From contig NZ_JAAUOE010000011.1 of NCBI RefSeq assembly GCF_017114915.1, forward strand, positions 78,058-142,057: DNA of 64,000 bases, written 5' to 3'. The stretch comes from Pseudomonas frederiksbergensis. GTDB lineage: Bacteria; Pseudomonadota; Gammaproteobacteria; Pseudomonadales; Pseudomonadaceae. Positions 1 through 8,548 of this stretch are shown piece after piece. The translations under genes were made by a program, and so were the position numbers. How positions within the stretch are numbered: position 1 is the first letter of the stretch; the number at the start of each line of letters is the position of its first letter. The notes beneath the pieces are model-generated. The model ran no database searches. It was not told the origin of the DNA and saw only the letters and a list, made by a program, of their open reading frames with translations.

Positions 1-167
1 TCGAACAGCGGCGCGTTGCAGCAGATGCAGTGGTAAACACCGTCGGTTTTGGTGCCATTGTATTTACCGGAAAACGGCCGCTCGGTGCCCTTGAGGCGGC
101 AAACGTTGTACTGCTCCGGATCAAGCATGGCCCGCCATTCTTCCAAGGTTTTTTCCAACTTTTCCAT
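1..167 (-). CDS. msrB: Peptide-methionine (R)-S-oxide reductase MsrB, N-terminal part (cut by window edge)
   Basis: Only the first 55 codons lie in the window; the gene runs off the left edge. The product reduces methionine-R-sulfoxide in oxidised proteins, using thioredoxin. The visible part reads [20 protein letters not shown]..., then [12 protein letters not shown] and the first zinc-binding CICC pair, as expected for the MsrB N-terminus. The start at 167 is preceded by GAGG at a good distance. The catalytic Cys and second zinc pair would be outside the window. A terminator-like hairpin lies 20 bp upstream. Confidence 0.9.
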   Translation of the reverse strand, partial: MEKLEKTLEEWRAMLDPEQYNVCRLKGTERPFSGKYNGTKTDGVYHCICCNAPLF

Positions 168-186
168 CGATACACCTCAGCAACTG

Positions 187-222
187 AAAAAGCCCGATCT
201 GTACCTTTTCCACGGATCGGGC
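187..222 (-). terminator. Terminator-like hairpin in the msrB leader
   Basis: On the minus strand an 8-bp stem (GCCCGATC/GATCGGGC, 15-nt loop) is followed by TTTTT. This is the form of a Rho-independent terminator. It points toward msrB and ends 20 bp before its start codon, and no other leftward gene lies between it and alaA. It may therefore attenuate msrB or stop antisense transcription; this is inferred from sequence only. Confidence 0.5.
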
Positions 223-392
223 GGCACGTATGATTGCGCCTCGTCAAACGCCAGTCTGGCAGCCAGACCACGCGCATTCAAACGGATTATGAGTGCCGCC
301 ACTCAAGGCGTCAGGCCTGTGTGAATACGCAGGATTCCCAGCACGGTCGTTCATACGCCGCCTGGATCGTTCATTTTCGGGAACACATCGCC

Positions 393-1604
393 ATGCAGGT
401 CAGCAAATCGAACAAGCTCGCCAACGTCTGCTACGACATTCGCGGCCCAGTGCTCAAGCACGCCAAACGCCTGGAAGAGGAAGGCCATCGCATCCTAAAG
501 CTGAACATCGGCAACCCGGCGCCCTTTGGTTTCGAAGCGCCGGATGAAATCCTTCAGGACGTGATCCGCAACCTGCCGACCGCCCAGGGCTACAGCGACT
601 CCAAGGGGCTGTTCAGCGCCCGTAAAGCCGTGATGCAGTACTACCAGCAAAAGCAGGTGGAAGGCGTCGGCATTGAAGACATCTACTTGGGCAACGGCGT
701 TTCCGAGCTGATCGTAATGTCGATGCAGGCCCTGCTCAACAACGGCGACGAAGTGCTGGTGCCGGCTCCCGACTATCCGCTGTGGACCGCCGCAGTGAGC
801 CTGGCGGGCGGCAACCCGGTGCATTACCTGTGCGACGAGCAGGCCAACTGGTGGCCGGACCTGGCCGACATCAAGGCCAAGATCACCCCGAACACCAAGG
901 CCCTGGTGATCATCAACCCGAACAACCCGACCGGCGCGGTGTATTCGAAAGAAGTCCTGCTGGGCATGCTGGAACTGGCGCGCCAGCACAATCTGGTGGT
1001 GTTCTCCGACGAGATCTACGACAAGATCCTGTACGACGACGCCGTGCACATCTGCACCGCCTCGCTGGCGCCGGACCTGCTGTGCCTGACTTTCAACGGT
1101 CTGTCCAAGTCCTACCGCGTGGCCGGTTTCCGCTCCGGCTGGATCGCCATTTCCGGACCGAAACACCACGCTCAGAGCTACATCGAAGGCATCGACATGC
1201 TGGCCAACATGCGCTTGTGTGCCAACGTGCCAAGCCAGCACGCAATCCAGACCGCGCTAGGCGGCTATCAGAGCATCAACGACCTGGTATTGCCGCAAGG
1301 GCGTCTGCTGGAACAGCGCAATCGGACTTGGGAGCTGCTCAATGACATCCCAGGCGTAAGCTGCGTCAAGCCGATGGGCGCGCTGTATGCGTTCCCGCGG
1401 ATCGACCCGAAAGTCTGCCCGATCCACAACGACGAGAAATTCGTGCTCGACCTGCTGCTTTCGGAGAAGCTGCTGGTGGTACAAGGCACGGCCTTCAACT
1501 GGCCATGGCCAGACCACTTCCGCGTGGTCACCCTGCCGCGGGTCGACGACCTGGATCAGGCCATTGGCCGGATTGGCAACTTCCTCAAATCCTATCGCCA
1601 GTAA
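393..1604 (+). CDS. alaA: Alanine-forming class I/II aminotransferase AlaA
   Basis: A 403-residue PLP-dependent fold-type I aminotransferase, close to the pyridoxal-phosphate-dependent AlaA family that makes alanine from pyruvate and glutamate in the cytoplasm. Visible signatures are the N-terminal LNIGNPAPFGFEAP, the NPNNPTGAVYS substrate/PLP motif, SDEIYDKILYDD, and the Schiff-base lysine K239 in NGLSKSYRVAGFRSGW. The frame is open upstream to 234, but family members begin MQVSKSNKLANVCYDIRGP, so I use the ATG at 393 although its ribosome site is weak. It is single-gene in context, divergent from msrB and followed by an 11-bp-stem hairpin. Confidence 0.92.
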   Translation: MQVSKSNKLANVCYDIRGPVLKHAKRLEEEGHRILKLNIGNPAPFGFEAPDEILQDVIRNLPTAQGYSDSKGLFSARKAVMQYYQQKQVEGVGIEDIYLGNGVSELIVMSMQALLNNGDEVLVPAPDYPLWTAAVSLAGGNPVHYLCDEQANWWPDLADIKAKITPNTKALVIINPNNPTGAVYSKEVLLGMLELARQHNLVVFSDEIYDKILYDDAVHICTASLAPDLLCLTFNGLSKSYRVAGFRSGWIAISGPKHHAQSYIEGIDMLANMRLCANVPSQHAIQTALGGYQSINDLVLPQGRLLEQRNRTWELLNDIPGVSCVKPMGALYAFPRIDPKVCPIHNDEKFVLDLLLSEKLLVVQGTAFNWPWPDHFRVVTLPRVDDLDQAIGRIGNFLKSYRQ

Positions 1605-1613
1605 ATGACCTGT

Positions 1614-1645
1614 CACCGTGCGACGCCTGTGAAAGTCGCACGGTG
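1614..1645 (+). terminator. Strong hairpin after alaA
   Basis: A perfect 11-bp inverted repeat (CACCGTGCGAC/GTCGCACGGTG, 10-nt loop) begins 10 bp after the alaA stop. It is followed by ATTAATT rather than a clean T-run, so it may be a weak or Rho-assisted terminator or an mRNA 3'-end stabiliser. Confidence 0.45.
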
Positions 1646-1827
1646 ATTAATTCAGCAACATATCTGTGTGTCCTGCGCTGACTGACGACTCGTTTCACGC
1701 CCACGCCTAACAACGGCGGGGGCTTGCGACACCAATTGGCTGACAACCATTTCCCATGCCGACGTCGGAAATGCCCTTCATGCAGCTAAACTGTTGCCGT
1801 AGGACACAGTTTGAAATAGTCACCCAG

Positions 1828-1856
1828 TTGAATAGCCCGGTGCAGCACCTTATATA
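1828..1856 (+). promoter_or_regulatory. Predicted sigma-70 promoter of htpX
   Basis: TTGAAT (1828-1833) and TATATA (1851-1856) are separated by exactly 17 bp. Transcription would start near 1863 and leave a leader of about 40 nt. I did not see a convincing sigma-32 promoter, which is notable because htpX is often called heat-shock induced. Confidence 0.55.
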
Positions 1857-1901
1857 CCCCGCAGTACGCTACATCTTTAGCACGAGGAGATTTCTACAAC
1901 C

Positions 1902-2789
1902 ATGATGCGCATCTTGCTGTTTTTGGCCACTAACCTGGCGGTCGTGCTGATTGCCAGCATCACCCTGAGCCTTGTCGGCTTCAACGGGTTCATGGCGGCC
2001 AATGGGGTTGACCTCAACCTCAATCAGCTGCTGATTTTCTGTGCGGTCTTTGGTTTCGCCGGTTCCCTGTTCTCGCTGTTCATCTCCAAATGGATGGCGA
2101 AAATGAGCACCAGCACCCAGATCATCAGCCAGCCGCGTACCCGGCACGAGCAATGGCTGCTGCAAACCGTCGAGCAACTGTCCCGCGAAGCCGGGATCAA
2201 GATGCCCGAAGTCGGGATTTTCCCAGCCTATGAAGCCAACGCCTTCGCCACTGGCTGGAACAAGAACGATGCACTGGTCGCGGTCAGCCAGGGCTTGCTC
2301 GAGCGTTTCTCGCCGGATGAAGTGAAAGCCGTTCTGGCCCACGAAATCGGCCACGTGGCCAATGGCGACATGGTCACCCTGGCGTTGATCCAGGGCGTGG
2401 TGAACACCTTCGTGATGTTCTTCGCCCGGATCATCGGCAACTTTGTCGACAAGGTGATTTTCAAGAACGAAGAAGGCCAGGGCATTGCCTACTACGTAGC
2501 GACCATCTTTGCCGAACTGGTTCTGGGCATCCTGGCCAGCGCCATCGTCATGTGGTTCTCGCGCAAGCGTGAATTCCGTGCCGACGAGGCCGGCGCAAGC
2601 CTGGCGGGTACCAGCGCAATGATCGGCGCCTTGCAGCGTCTGCGTGCAGAACAAGGGCTACCGGTGCACATGCCGGACACCCTGAATGCCTTCGGCATCA
2701 ACGGTGGCCTCAAACAAGGGTTCGCCCGCATGTTCATGAGCCACCCGCCGCTGGAAGAGCGCATCGACGCACTGCGTCGCCGGGGCTGA
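1902..2789 (+). CDS. htpX: Membrane zinc protease HtpX
   Basis: A 295-residue M48B metalloprotease that degrades damaged inner-membrane proteins, partly overlapping with FtsH. There are two N-terminal membrane helices (about residues 4-24 and 38-58), then the zinc-binding HEIGH motif (H147, E148, H151) inside [13 protein letters not shown], two further hydrophobic segments, and the third-ligand region [11 protein letters not shown]. Length is usual for Pseudomonas HtpX. A GAGGAG ribosome site precedes the start; the second codon is also ATG. It is monocistronic: promoter at 1828-1856 and terminator at 2806-2839. Confidence 0.97.
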   Translation: MMRILLFLATNLAVVLIASITLSLVGFNGFMAANGVDLNLNQLLIFCAVFGFAGSLFSLFISKWMAKMSTSTQIISQPRTRHEQWLLQTVEQLSREAGIKMPEVGIFPAYEANAFATGWNKNDALVAVSQGLLERFSPDEVKAVLAHEIGHVANGDMVTLALIQGVVNTFVMFFARIIGNFVDKVIFKNEEGQGIAYYVATIFAELVLGILASAIVMWFSRKREFRADEAGASLAGTSAMIGALQRLRAEQGLPVHMPDTLNAFGINGGLKQGFARMFMSHPPLEERIDALRRRG

Positions 2790-2805
2790 CAGGCTCCGCA
2801 CTAAA

Positions 2806-2839
2806 AGAAAAGGCCCGCAGTGAATGCGGGCCTTTTTTT
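2806..2839 (+). terminator. Rho-independent terminator of htpX
   Basis: AGGCCCGCA-TTGAATG-type hairpin (GGCCCGCA/TGCGGGCC) followed by a T7 tract. Adenines on the left side could also make it act on the minus strand, although tpm stops nearly 80 bp further on. Confidence 0.85.
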
Positions 2840-2868
2840 GTCTGTCTGGATGTTGTGGTACTCATTCT

Positions 2869-2900
2869 GGCTCCATCGCGAGCCTGCTCGCGATGGAGCC
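2869..2900. repeat. Short palindrome between htpX and tpm
   Basis: GGCTCCATCGCGAGC and its inverted copy GCTCGCGATGGAGCC form a near-perfect 32-bp palindrome with a CT-rich centre. It resembles a single REP half-element; it lacks a T-run. Confidence 0.5.
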
Positions 2901-2920
2901 GGTACAACAACACAAATCTA

Positions 2921-3574
2921 TTAACTGGAAACCCGATACACACGCTCCTCAAGCCGTGTGACACCGGCCTCGAGAAACTTCCAGCTCTCGCCCAGAACGT
3001 CCTGGTCTTCCAGAATCTTCAGCTCCCACGAAGCCCCCAGCAACCGCTGCACTTCGTCATCAAGTACAGCAAACGGCGGCCCGGCCATTTGCGCCTGGTC
3101 GTAATCCAGCGTAATCAGAAGCCCTAAAGAGCCCTTCGGCAGAATCCGAAGCAGATGAGCCGCGTATTGCTCACGCATCGTCGGCGGCAAGGCGATCAAC
3201 GCCGCGCGATCGTACAATGCGCTGCAATCGGCAACATCGCCTGCCGTCAACTCGAAGAAATCACCGCACCACAGCTCGATCGAGCCCGCCCGATAGACCT
3301 TGAATGGCCCCTGTTCGCTGATTGCCGGGTCCAATTGATGCTCATTGAAAAAGTCCTCGATGGCCTTTTCCGACAGCTCGATACCCAAAACCTCGTGACC
3401 GCAGTGCGCCAACCACAACAGGTCCAGGCTTTTGCCACACAACGGCACCAGCACGCGAGAACCTTCATCAAGGCCCAGCTGCGGCCAGAACCGTTGCAGA
3501 TAGGGATTTACTTCCGGCAGATGAAAGCCGATCTGATTCGACGCCCATCGTTTGTGCCAAAACTCCGGCTGCAT
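2921..3574 (-). CDS. tpm: Thiopurine S-methyltransferase
   Basis: A 217-residue SAM-dependent methyltransferase of the bacterial TPMT family, which methylates thiopurines and, in Pseudomonas, confers tellurite/selenite handling. The start is set at [10 protein letters not shown], typical for the family; the upstream eight codons (MIEFSGLI) are probably not translated. SAM-binding features are [16 protein letters not shown] and the acidic [13 protein letters not shown], with [11 protein letters not shown] further on. It converges on htpX and is divergent from the dioxygenase gene. Confidence 0.93.
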   Translation of the reverse strand: MQPEFWHKRWASNQIGFHLPEVNPYLQRFWPQLGLDEGSRVLVPLCGKSLDLLWLAHCGHEVLGIELSEKAIEDFFNEHQLDPAISEQGPFKVYRAGSIELWCGDFFELTAGDVADCSALYDRAALIALPPTMREQYAAHLLRILPKGSLGLLITLDYDQAQMAGPPFAVLDDEVQRLLGASWELKILEDQDVLGESWKFLEAGVTRLEERVYRVSS

Positions 3575-3676
3575 AATTAACCCCGAAAATTCGATCAATA
3601 GACTCTAAAACTTATATTAGATTTAGATCAATGATCTGGCTGAAGATGGTGCCATCTTACTCTCAGGAGCTCATTT

Positions 3677-4444
3677 ATGTTCCCCAGCCTGTACATCTCT
3701 CATGGCTCCCCCATGCTGGCCCTGGAGCCGGGCGCCAGCGGGCCGGCCCTCGCGCATCTGGCCGCCGCAATGCCCAAACCCAAGGCCATCGTGATAGTTT
3801 CCGCGCACTGGGAAAGCAGCGAACTGTTGGTCAGCGGCAATCCCCAACCCGAAACCTGGCACGACTTCAGCGGTTTTCCGCGAGCCTTATTCGAGGTGCA
3901 GTACCCGGCCCCCGGCAATCCGCAGCTGGCGGCAGAAGTTGTCGAACGGCTGGAGGCCGATGGCCTGCCTGCGCGCATCGACACCCAGCGCCCCTTCGAC
4001 CATGGCGTTTGGGTGCCTTTGTCGTTGATGTATCCGCAGGCTGACATTGCGGTGGTGCAAGTCTCGCTGCCCACCCGTGGCGGCCCAGCCCTGCAAACCC
4101 GCGTCGGCCATGCCCTGGCCAGCCTGCGCGAACACGGCGTGCTGTTGATCGGCTCCGGCAGCATTACCCACAACCTGCGCGAACTGGACTGGCACGCCGG
4201 CCCGGAAAGCGTCGAACCATGGGCCAAGGCGTTCCGCGACTGGATAATCGAGAAACTCGAAGCGAACGACGAAGCCGCGCTGCACGACTATCGTCAGCAA
4301 GCGCCGAACGCCGTGCGCAACCATCCGAGTGACGAACATCTGCTGCCGTTGTACTTTGCCCGCGCAGCCGGGGGTCAGTTCAGCGTTGCGCACCAGGGGT
4401 TCACCATGGGGGCGCTGGGGATGGACATTTATCGGTTCGGCTGA
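3677..4444 (+). CDS. DODA-type extradiol aromatic ring-opening dioxygenase (YgiD-like)
   Basis: A 255-residue class III extradiol dioxygenase of the LigB/DODA family. Metal and catalytic histidines are visible in LYISHGSP near the start, SAHWES, WHDFSGFP and the C-terminal-side PFDHGVWVPL. Plant and E. coli YgiD relatives cleave 4,5-DOPA; the substrate here cannot be told from sequence. An AGGAG site sits 7-8 nt before the ATG. The TGA stop shares bases with the first bases of the palindromic repeat at 4443-4549. Confidence 0.88.
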   Translation: MFPSLYISHGSPMLALEPGASGPALAHLAAAMPKPKAIVIVSAHWESSELLVSGNPQPETWHDFSGFPRALFEVQYPAPGNPQLAAEVVERLEADGLPARIDTQRPFDHGVWVPLSLMYPQADIAVVQVSLPTRGGPALQTRVGHALASLREHGVLLIGSGSITHNLRELDWHAGPESVEPWAKAFRDWIIEKLEANDEAALHDYRQQAPNAVRNHPSDEHLLPLYFARAAGGQFSVAHQGFTMGALGMDIYRFG

Positions 4445-4549
4445 TCGTTCCCACGCTCTGCGTGGGAATGCAGCCCGGGACGCTCCGCGTCCCAGAAGCG
4501 GACGCAGAGCGTCCATTGATTCATTCCCACGCAGAGCGTGGGAACGATC
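4443..4549. repeat. Four-hairpin palindromic repeat, copy A
   Basis: A 107-bp element bounded by GATCGTTCCCACGC and its inverse GCGTGGGAACGATC. Inside are four small palindromes: CCCACGC-TCT-GCGTGGG, GGGACGC-TCC-GCGTCCC, GGACGC-AGA-GCGTCC and CCCACGC-AGA-GCGTGGG. Two more copies lie at 41125-41236 and 44670-44779. No coding capacity, so it is likely a miniature, non-autonomous REPIN-like element. Confidence 0.9.
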
Positions 4550-4557
4550 AGATAGGC

Positions 4558-4592
4558 ATAAAAAATCCCCGAACCAGTCGGGGATTTTTTAT
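4558..4592. terminator. Bidirectional terminator between the dioxygenase gene and deaD
   Basis: AAAAAATCCCCGA / TCGGGGATTTTTT: a GC-rich stem flanked by an A-run and a T-run, so it can stop transcripts from both convergent genes. Confidence 0.88.
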
Positions 4593-4618
4593 GTTCGATC
4601 AATCAGCCCGAGAGCGGA

Positions 4619-6292
4619 TCAATCTTCGCGGTAGCGACGCAGCTTCAACTGCTTACCGGCAACGCGAGTGTCCTTCAGCTTGGTCAGCAGACGCTCCAGA
4701 CCATCTTCCGGCAACTCGACGAGGCTGAAGCTGTCACGCACCTGGATGCGACCGATGGCTTCACGTGCCAGACCACCTTCGTTGAGGATGGCGCCCAGCA
4801 GGTTCTTGGCCGCGATACCATCACGCGCACCCAGCGCGGTACGGCAACGGGCACGGCCTTCGGCCAACGGGATCGGAGCACGACGCTCGCGGTCACCACG
4901 GTCCGGACGATCACCGGAACGCTCAGGACGATCGCCACGCGGTGCATTGTTCGGCACCAATGGACGTTCCTTCTCGATCGCGGCCAGGGTCAGCGCTTGA
5001 CCGTTGGTAGCCTTGCGCAGCAGGGCTGCGGCCAGGGCACGCGGGCTGCAACCGATGTCGGCGGTCAGACGATCCAGCAGATCACCGTGAGTCGACTCGG
5101 CATCGCCCACCAGCGGCGACAGGCTGTTGGTCAGTTTCTTGATGCGGGCATCGAGAACGGCCTGAGCATCCGGCAGCCGAACTTCGGCAACCTTCTGACC
5201 GGTAACACGCTCGATCACTTGCAGCATGCGGCGCTCACGAGGCGTCACCAACAGCAGCGCGCGACCTTCGCGACCGGCACGGCCGGTACGGCCGATACGG
5301 TGAACGTAGGACTCCGGGTCATACGGCATATCAACGTTGAACACGTGAGTGATACGCGGAACGTCCAGGCCACGAGCAGCAACGTCGGTCGCCACAACGA
5401 TGTCCAGACGGCCATCCTTGAGGGAGTCGATCACGCGCTCACGCTGGTTCTGAGCAATGTCACCGTTCAGCGCAGCGGCTTTGTAGCCTTTGGCTTCCAG
5501 GGCACTGGCCAGGTCCAGGGTCGCTTGCTTGGTGCGCACGAACATGATCAGGGCGTCGAAATCTTCCACTTCCAGCAAGCTGAGAACGGCAGAGGTCTTC
5601 TGGTCAGCGTGAACCAACAGGTGAGCCTGTTCGATCGCGGTAACGGTCTGAGTCTTGCTCTGGATCTTCACGTGCTTCGGATCGCGCAGGTGGCGTTCGG
5701 CGATGGCACGGATCGATTGCGGCAGGGTGGCCGAGAACAATACGGTCTGACGGGTTTCCGGCATGGCCTTGAAGATAACTTCCAGGTCGTCCATGAAGCC
5801 CAGTTTGAGCATTTCGTCCGCTTCGTCGAGAACCAGGTGGTTCACGGTAGTCAGGACTTTTTCGTCGCGACGCAGGTGGTCGCACAGACGCCCCGGAGTG
5901 GCGACAACAATCTGTGCGCCATTACGGATTGCTTTCAATTGTGGGCCCATCGGCGCGCCGCCGTAGACAGCCACAACAGTTACACCCGGCATTTGCTTGG
6001 CGTAGGTTTCGAAAGCGGTTGCAACTTGTAGCGCCAACTCACGAGTTGGGGCCAGGATCAGAGCTTGCGGCTCGCGCTTGGACGGATCAATGCGGTGCAG
6101 GATCGGCAGGGCAAAGGCAGCGGTTTTACCGGTACCGGTTTGCGCCTGGCCAATCATATCGTGACCGGCGAGAATGATCGGGATCGACTGCTGCTGAATG
6201 GCCGAAGGCTCTTCATAGCCGGTAGCGACTACTGCAGCGACAATATTAGGGTGAAGTTCAAGAGCGGCGAAGCCGCCGATTTCCTGGGTCAT
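4619..6292 (-). CDS. deaD: DEAD-box ATP-dependent RNA helicase DeaD/CsdA
   Basis: A 557-residue cold-shock RNA helicase that unwinds structured RNA in ribosome assembly and mRNA decay. The order is Q-motif (F8 and SAIQQQSIP), motif I AQTGTGKT (50-57), PTRELALQ, TPGR, DEAD, SAT, then the second RecA domain ending HRIGRTGR. A charged linker rich in RGDRPERSGDRPDR follows, then a DbpA-type RNA-binding domain to the C-terminus. The open frame reaches 6532, but the start is MTQEIGGFAALEL at 6292. A probable leader of about 200 nt precedes it. Confidence 0.95.
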   Translation of the reverse strand: MTQEIGGFAALELHPNIVAAVVATGYEEPSAIQQQSIPIILAGHDMIGQAQTGTGKTAAFALPILHRIDPSKREPQALILAPTRELALQVATAFETYAKQMPGVTVVAVYGGAPMGPQLKAIRNGAQIVVATPGRLCDHLRRDEKVLTTVNHLVLDEADEMLKLGFMDDLEVIFKAMPETRQTVLFSATLPQSIRAIAERHLRDPKHVKIQSKTQTVTAIEQAHLLVHADQKTSAVLSLLEVEDFDALIMFVRTKQATLDLASALEAKGYKAAALNGDIAQNQRERVIDSLKDGRLDIVVATDVAARGLDVPRITHVFNVDMPYDPESYVHRIGRTGRAGREGRALLLVTPRERRMLQVIERVTGQKVAEVRLPDAQAVLDARIKKLTNSLSPLVGDAESTHGDLLDRLTADIGCSPRALAAALLRKATNGQALTLAAIEKERPLVPNNAPRGDRPERSGDRPDRGDRERRAPIPLAEGRARCRTALGARDGIAAKNLLGAILNEGGLAREAIGRIQVRDSFSLVELPEDGLERLLTKLKDTRVAGKQLKLRRYRED

Positions 6293-6714
6293 GGGTCTGC
6301 CTCTAAGTGCATCCGCAAAGACCCATGCTCCAAAGCTGCGCATGCCGTGTTGAGACTCAAGAGTCGCCCTGGCAGCTTTGTCGGCGGGGATTTGCGAAAA
6401 CGAATGAATGAAAAGAATCGTCAAGGAAGAGTCCGCGGGGCGGACGTGCAGCCGAAGCTGGCTTCGGGGAATTGCGCTACCTAAACGCGGCCCGGTTAAA
6501 GGCCGGCGCGCACTATACCGGAATTTGCCCAAAAAGGGAGCTTTTTTTATCGGAAAAAACCCGCGTACGCCGTTGTGTCACAGGCTTTGCGGATAATTAT
6601 GCGACCATCTATTTTGCAAAGGCCCGGCCCTGCTGGCGATGGCGCTAAAACGGTTCACCGTGGTGACGCAGACCTTCGGTCTCATACCCCCCTCCCCACC
6701 CGAGGAAATGCTCC
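6293..6714. other. Divergent intergenic region between deaD and the crotonase gene, with the deaD leader
   Basis: 422 bp without a gene. On the minus strand a -10-like TATAGT is at 6512-6517; if used, deaD mRNA would carry a leader of roughly 210 nt, as cold-shock helicase mRNAs often do. A hairpin-prone stretch (GCAGCCGAAGCTGGCTTCGG) lies at 6449-6468. The crotonase ribosome site (GAGGAAATG) is at the right end. Confidence 0.4.
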
Positions 6715-7506
6715 ATGAATCAGCCCAGCCCCAGTCGTGTAACCCGTGAACGACACGGTCATGTCCTGATGATCGGCCTGGATCGGGTGGCCAAGCGCAA
6801 TGCCTTCGACCTCGACCTGCTCAACGAACTCAGCCTGGCCTATGGCGAGTTCGAGGCGGACAGTGAGGCGCGGGTCGCGGTGGTGTTCGGCCATGGCGAG
6901 CACTTCACCGCCGGCCTCGACCTGGTCAATGCCGGCGCGGCCCTGGCCGAAGGCTGGCAGGCTCCGCCCGGTGGCTGCGATCCGTGGGGCGTGCTCGCCG
7001 GCCCACGGGTCAGCAAACCGGTGATTGTTGCCGCTCAGGGCTACTGCCTGACCGTGGGCATCGAGTTGATGCTGGCCGCCGACATCAACCTGTGCGCCAG
7101 CAATACCCGTTTTGCTCAGAAGGAAGTGCAGCGCGGAATCTTCCCGTTCGGCGGCGCCACGTTGCGCCTGCATCAGGTCGCCGGCTGGGGCAATGCCATG
7201 CGCTGGCTGCTCACCGGTGATGAATTCGACGCGCATGACGCCTTGCACCTGGGCCTGGTGCAGGAAGTCATGGCCAGCGAGGACTTGTTGCCTCGGGCAA
7301 TCGAGTTGGCTGAGCGAATCGCCCGACAGGCACCGCTGGGGGTTCAGGCGACGCTGATGTCTGCCCGACAGGCGCGCTATGAGGGTGAAACAGCGGCGGC
7401 CCAAGCATTGCCGGAGCTGGTGAAAAAATTGCTGAATAGCGAGGATGCCAAGGAGGGCGTGCGGTCGATGATCGAGAAGCGGCCGGGTGTCTTCAAAGGC
7501 TGCTGA
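6715..7506 (+). CDS. Enoyl-CoA hydratase/isomerase (crotonase) family protein
   Basis: A 263-residue crotonase-fold enzyme acting on acyl-CoA thioesters. Oxyanion-hole segments are HFTAGLDL and AAQGYCLTVGIEL; the acidic residue region is FAQKEVQRGIFPFGGATLRL. It is annotated only at family level because crotonases differ widely in substrate. It stands alone, with a strong GAGGAAAT ribosome site, and is followed by a REPIN. Confidence 0.88.
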   Translation: MNQPSPSRVTRERHGHVLMIGLDRVAKRNAFDLDLLNELSLAYGEFEADSEARVAVVFGHGEHFTAGLDLVNAGAALAEGWQAPPGGCDPWGVLAGPRVSKPVIVAAQGYCLTVGIELMLAADINLCASNTRFAQKEVQRGIFPFGGATLRLHQVAGWGNAMRWLLTGDEFDAHDALHLGLVQEVMASEDLLPRAIELAERIARQAPLGVQATLMSARQARYEGETAAAQALPELVKKLLNSEDAKEGVRSMIEKRPGVFKGC

Positions 7507-7518
7507 CAAGTCGGCTTT

Positions 7519-7630
7519 TGTGGCGAGGGAGCTTGCTCCCGTCGGGCTACGAGGCGGCCCCAAAAACTCTTGTACATCAATACAGACTTTGTGAGTGCTG
7601 CGCACTCAAGCGGGGCCTCCCTCGCCACAG
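7519..7630. repeat. REPIN (GTGGCGAGGGAGCTTGCTCCC family)
   Basis: Two inverted REP units, TGTGGCGAGGGAGCTTGCTCCC on the left and GGGGCCTCCCTCGCCACA on the right, are separated by about 75 bp with a short TGAGTGCTGCGCACTCA palindrome inside. This is the usual REP doublet arrangement of fluorescent pseudomonads. Confidence 0.8.
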
Positions 7631-7644
7631 ATAGCCTCATCGCA

Positions 7645-8400
7645 TTATGTCGCCGGCCGAATCGCCTTGATCAACGACCGCAACGAATACCCCAGCCGTG
7701 GCGCCAGCCCTTCAGCGCGGGCAATCAGCCCATCCATGTCCAGCTCCTGATCCAGCTCCGAGGGCACGATCAGAATCACGTTGCCTTCCTTCACCGGCAG
7801 TTCCCAGTAATGCCGATGATAGAGACCGCGCAACAACGCCGCACCCAACGGTTTGCCGTCATCGGTGGCCCACTGGTTGATCACCAGCCATCCCCCCGGA
7901 TTCAACCGTTTCTGACAGTTTTCCAGAAAGCTCCAGGCCAGATGCCCGGCACCGGGCCCGACATCGGTATAGAGGTCGACGAAAATCAGATCGGCCGGTT
8001 CAGCCGTACCGAGCAACTCCAGGGCATCACCGACGCGGATGTACAGCCGCGGGTCGTCATCCAGCCCCAGGTATTCGATGGCCAGGCGCGGTACGTCGGG
8101 ACGCAGCTCGATGGCTTCGACATCCTCCAACGGCAGGAACTTCAAACAGGCCTGGGTCAATGTGCCGGCGCCAAGGCCAAGGAACAGCGCGCTTTCCGGC
8201 TGCTCGTGGCACAGCGCGCCAATCAGCATCGCCCGGGTGTAATCGTACTCGAGCCAGCTCGGATCAGCGGTGAACACGCAGCTCTGTTCGATGGCATCAC
8301 CGAACTCCAGAAAACGGTAATCGGCCACTTCCAGCACGCGAATCACGCCGAACTCATCCTGTACCTCGGCGAGCAGATGCTCGACGCGCTCCTCAGTCAT
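7645..8400 (-). CDS. Spermidine synthase-like SAM-dependent protein
   Basis: A 251-residue protein with a spermidine-synthase-type Rossmann core: ALFLGLGAGTLTQACL for the cofactor, VEAIELRPDV for the acidic ribose contact, IRVGDALELL, and ADLIFVDLYTD. It lacks a clear N-terminal beta-barrel domain of true SpeE, so whether it makes polyamines is uncertain; such 'spermidine synthase-like' proteins are common and mostly uncharacterised. AGGAG precedes the ATG. It diverges from the DAHP synthase gene. Confidence 0.75.
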   Translation of the reverse strand: MTEERVEHLLAEVQDEFGVIRVLEVADYRFLEFGDAIEQSCVFTADPSWLEYDYTRAMLIGALCHEQPESALFLGLGAGTLTQACLKFLPLEDVEAIELRPDVPRLAIEYLGLDDDPRLYIRVGDALELLGTAEPADLIFVDLYTDVGPGAGHLAWSFLENCQKRLNPGGWLVINQWATDDGKPLGAALLRGLYHRHYWELPVKEGNVILIVPSELDQELDMDGLIARAEGLAPRLGYSLRSLIKAIRPAT

Positions 8401-8548
8401 TTCGTCTCCTGATCGTTACCGGCCCCGGCAACACGATAAACCGCAACATAAAGCGGCAAAGGCGCGATTGTCCGCGAAGCGACGGGAACAGGTCACGCAC
8501 TAATTGCTGATAACATAACCGTCCGAGCGTAAAACACTAGAGACTGCG

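Noticed and set aside
234..392. In-frame N-terminal extension of the alaA frame from 234
   Set aside because: Composition is non-coding, and the family start MQVSKSNKL is at 393.
495..1241. 248-codon antisense frame over alaA
   Set aside because: Shadow of a GC-rich gene; sequence is low-complexity and matches no family.
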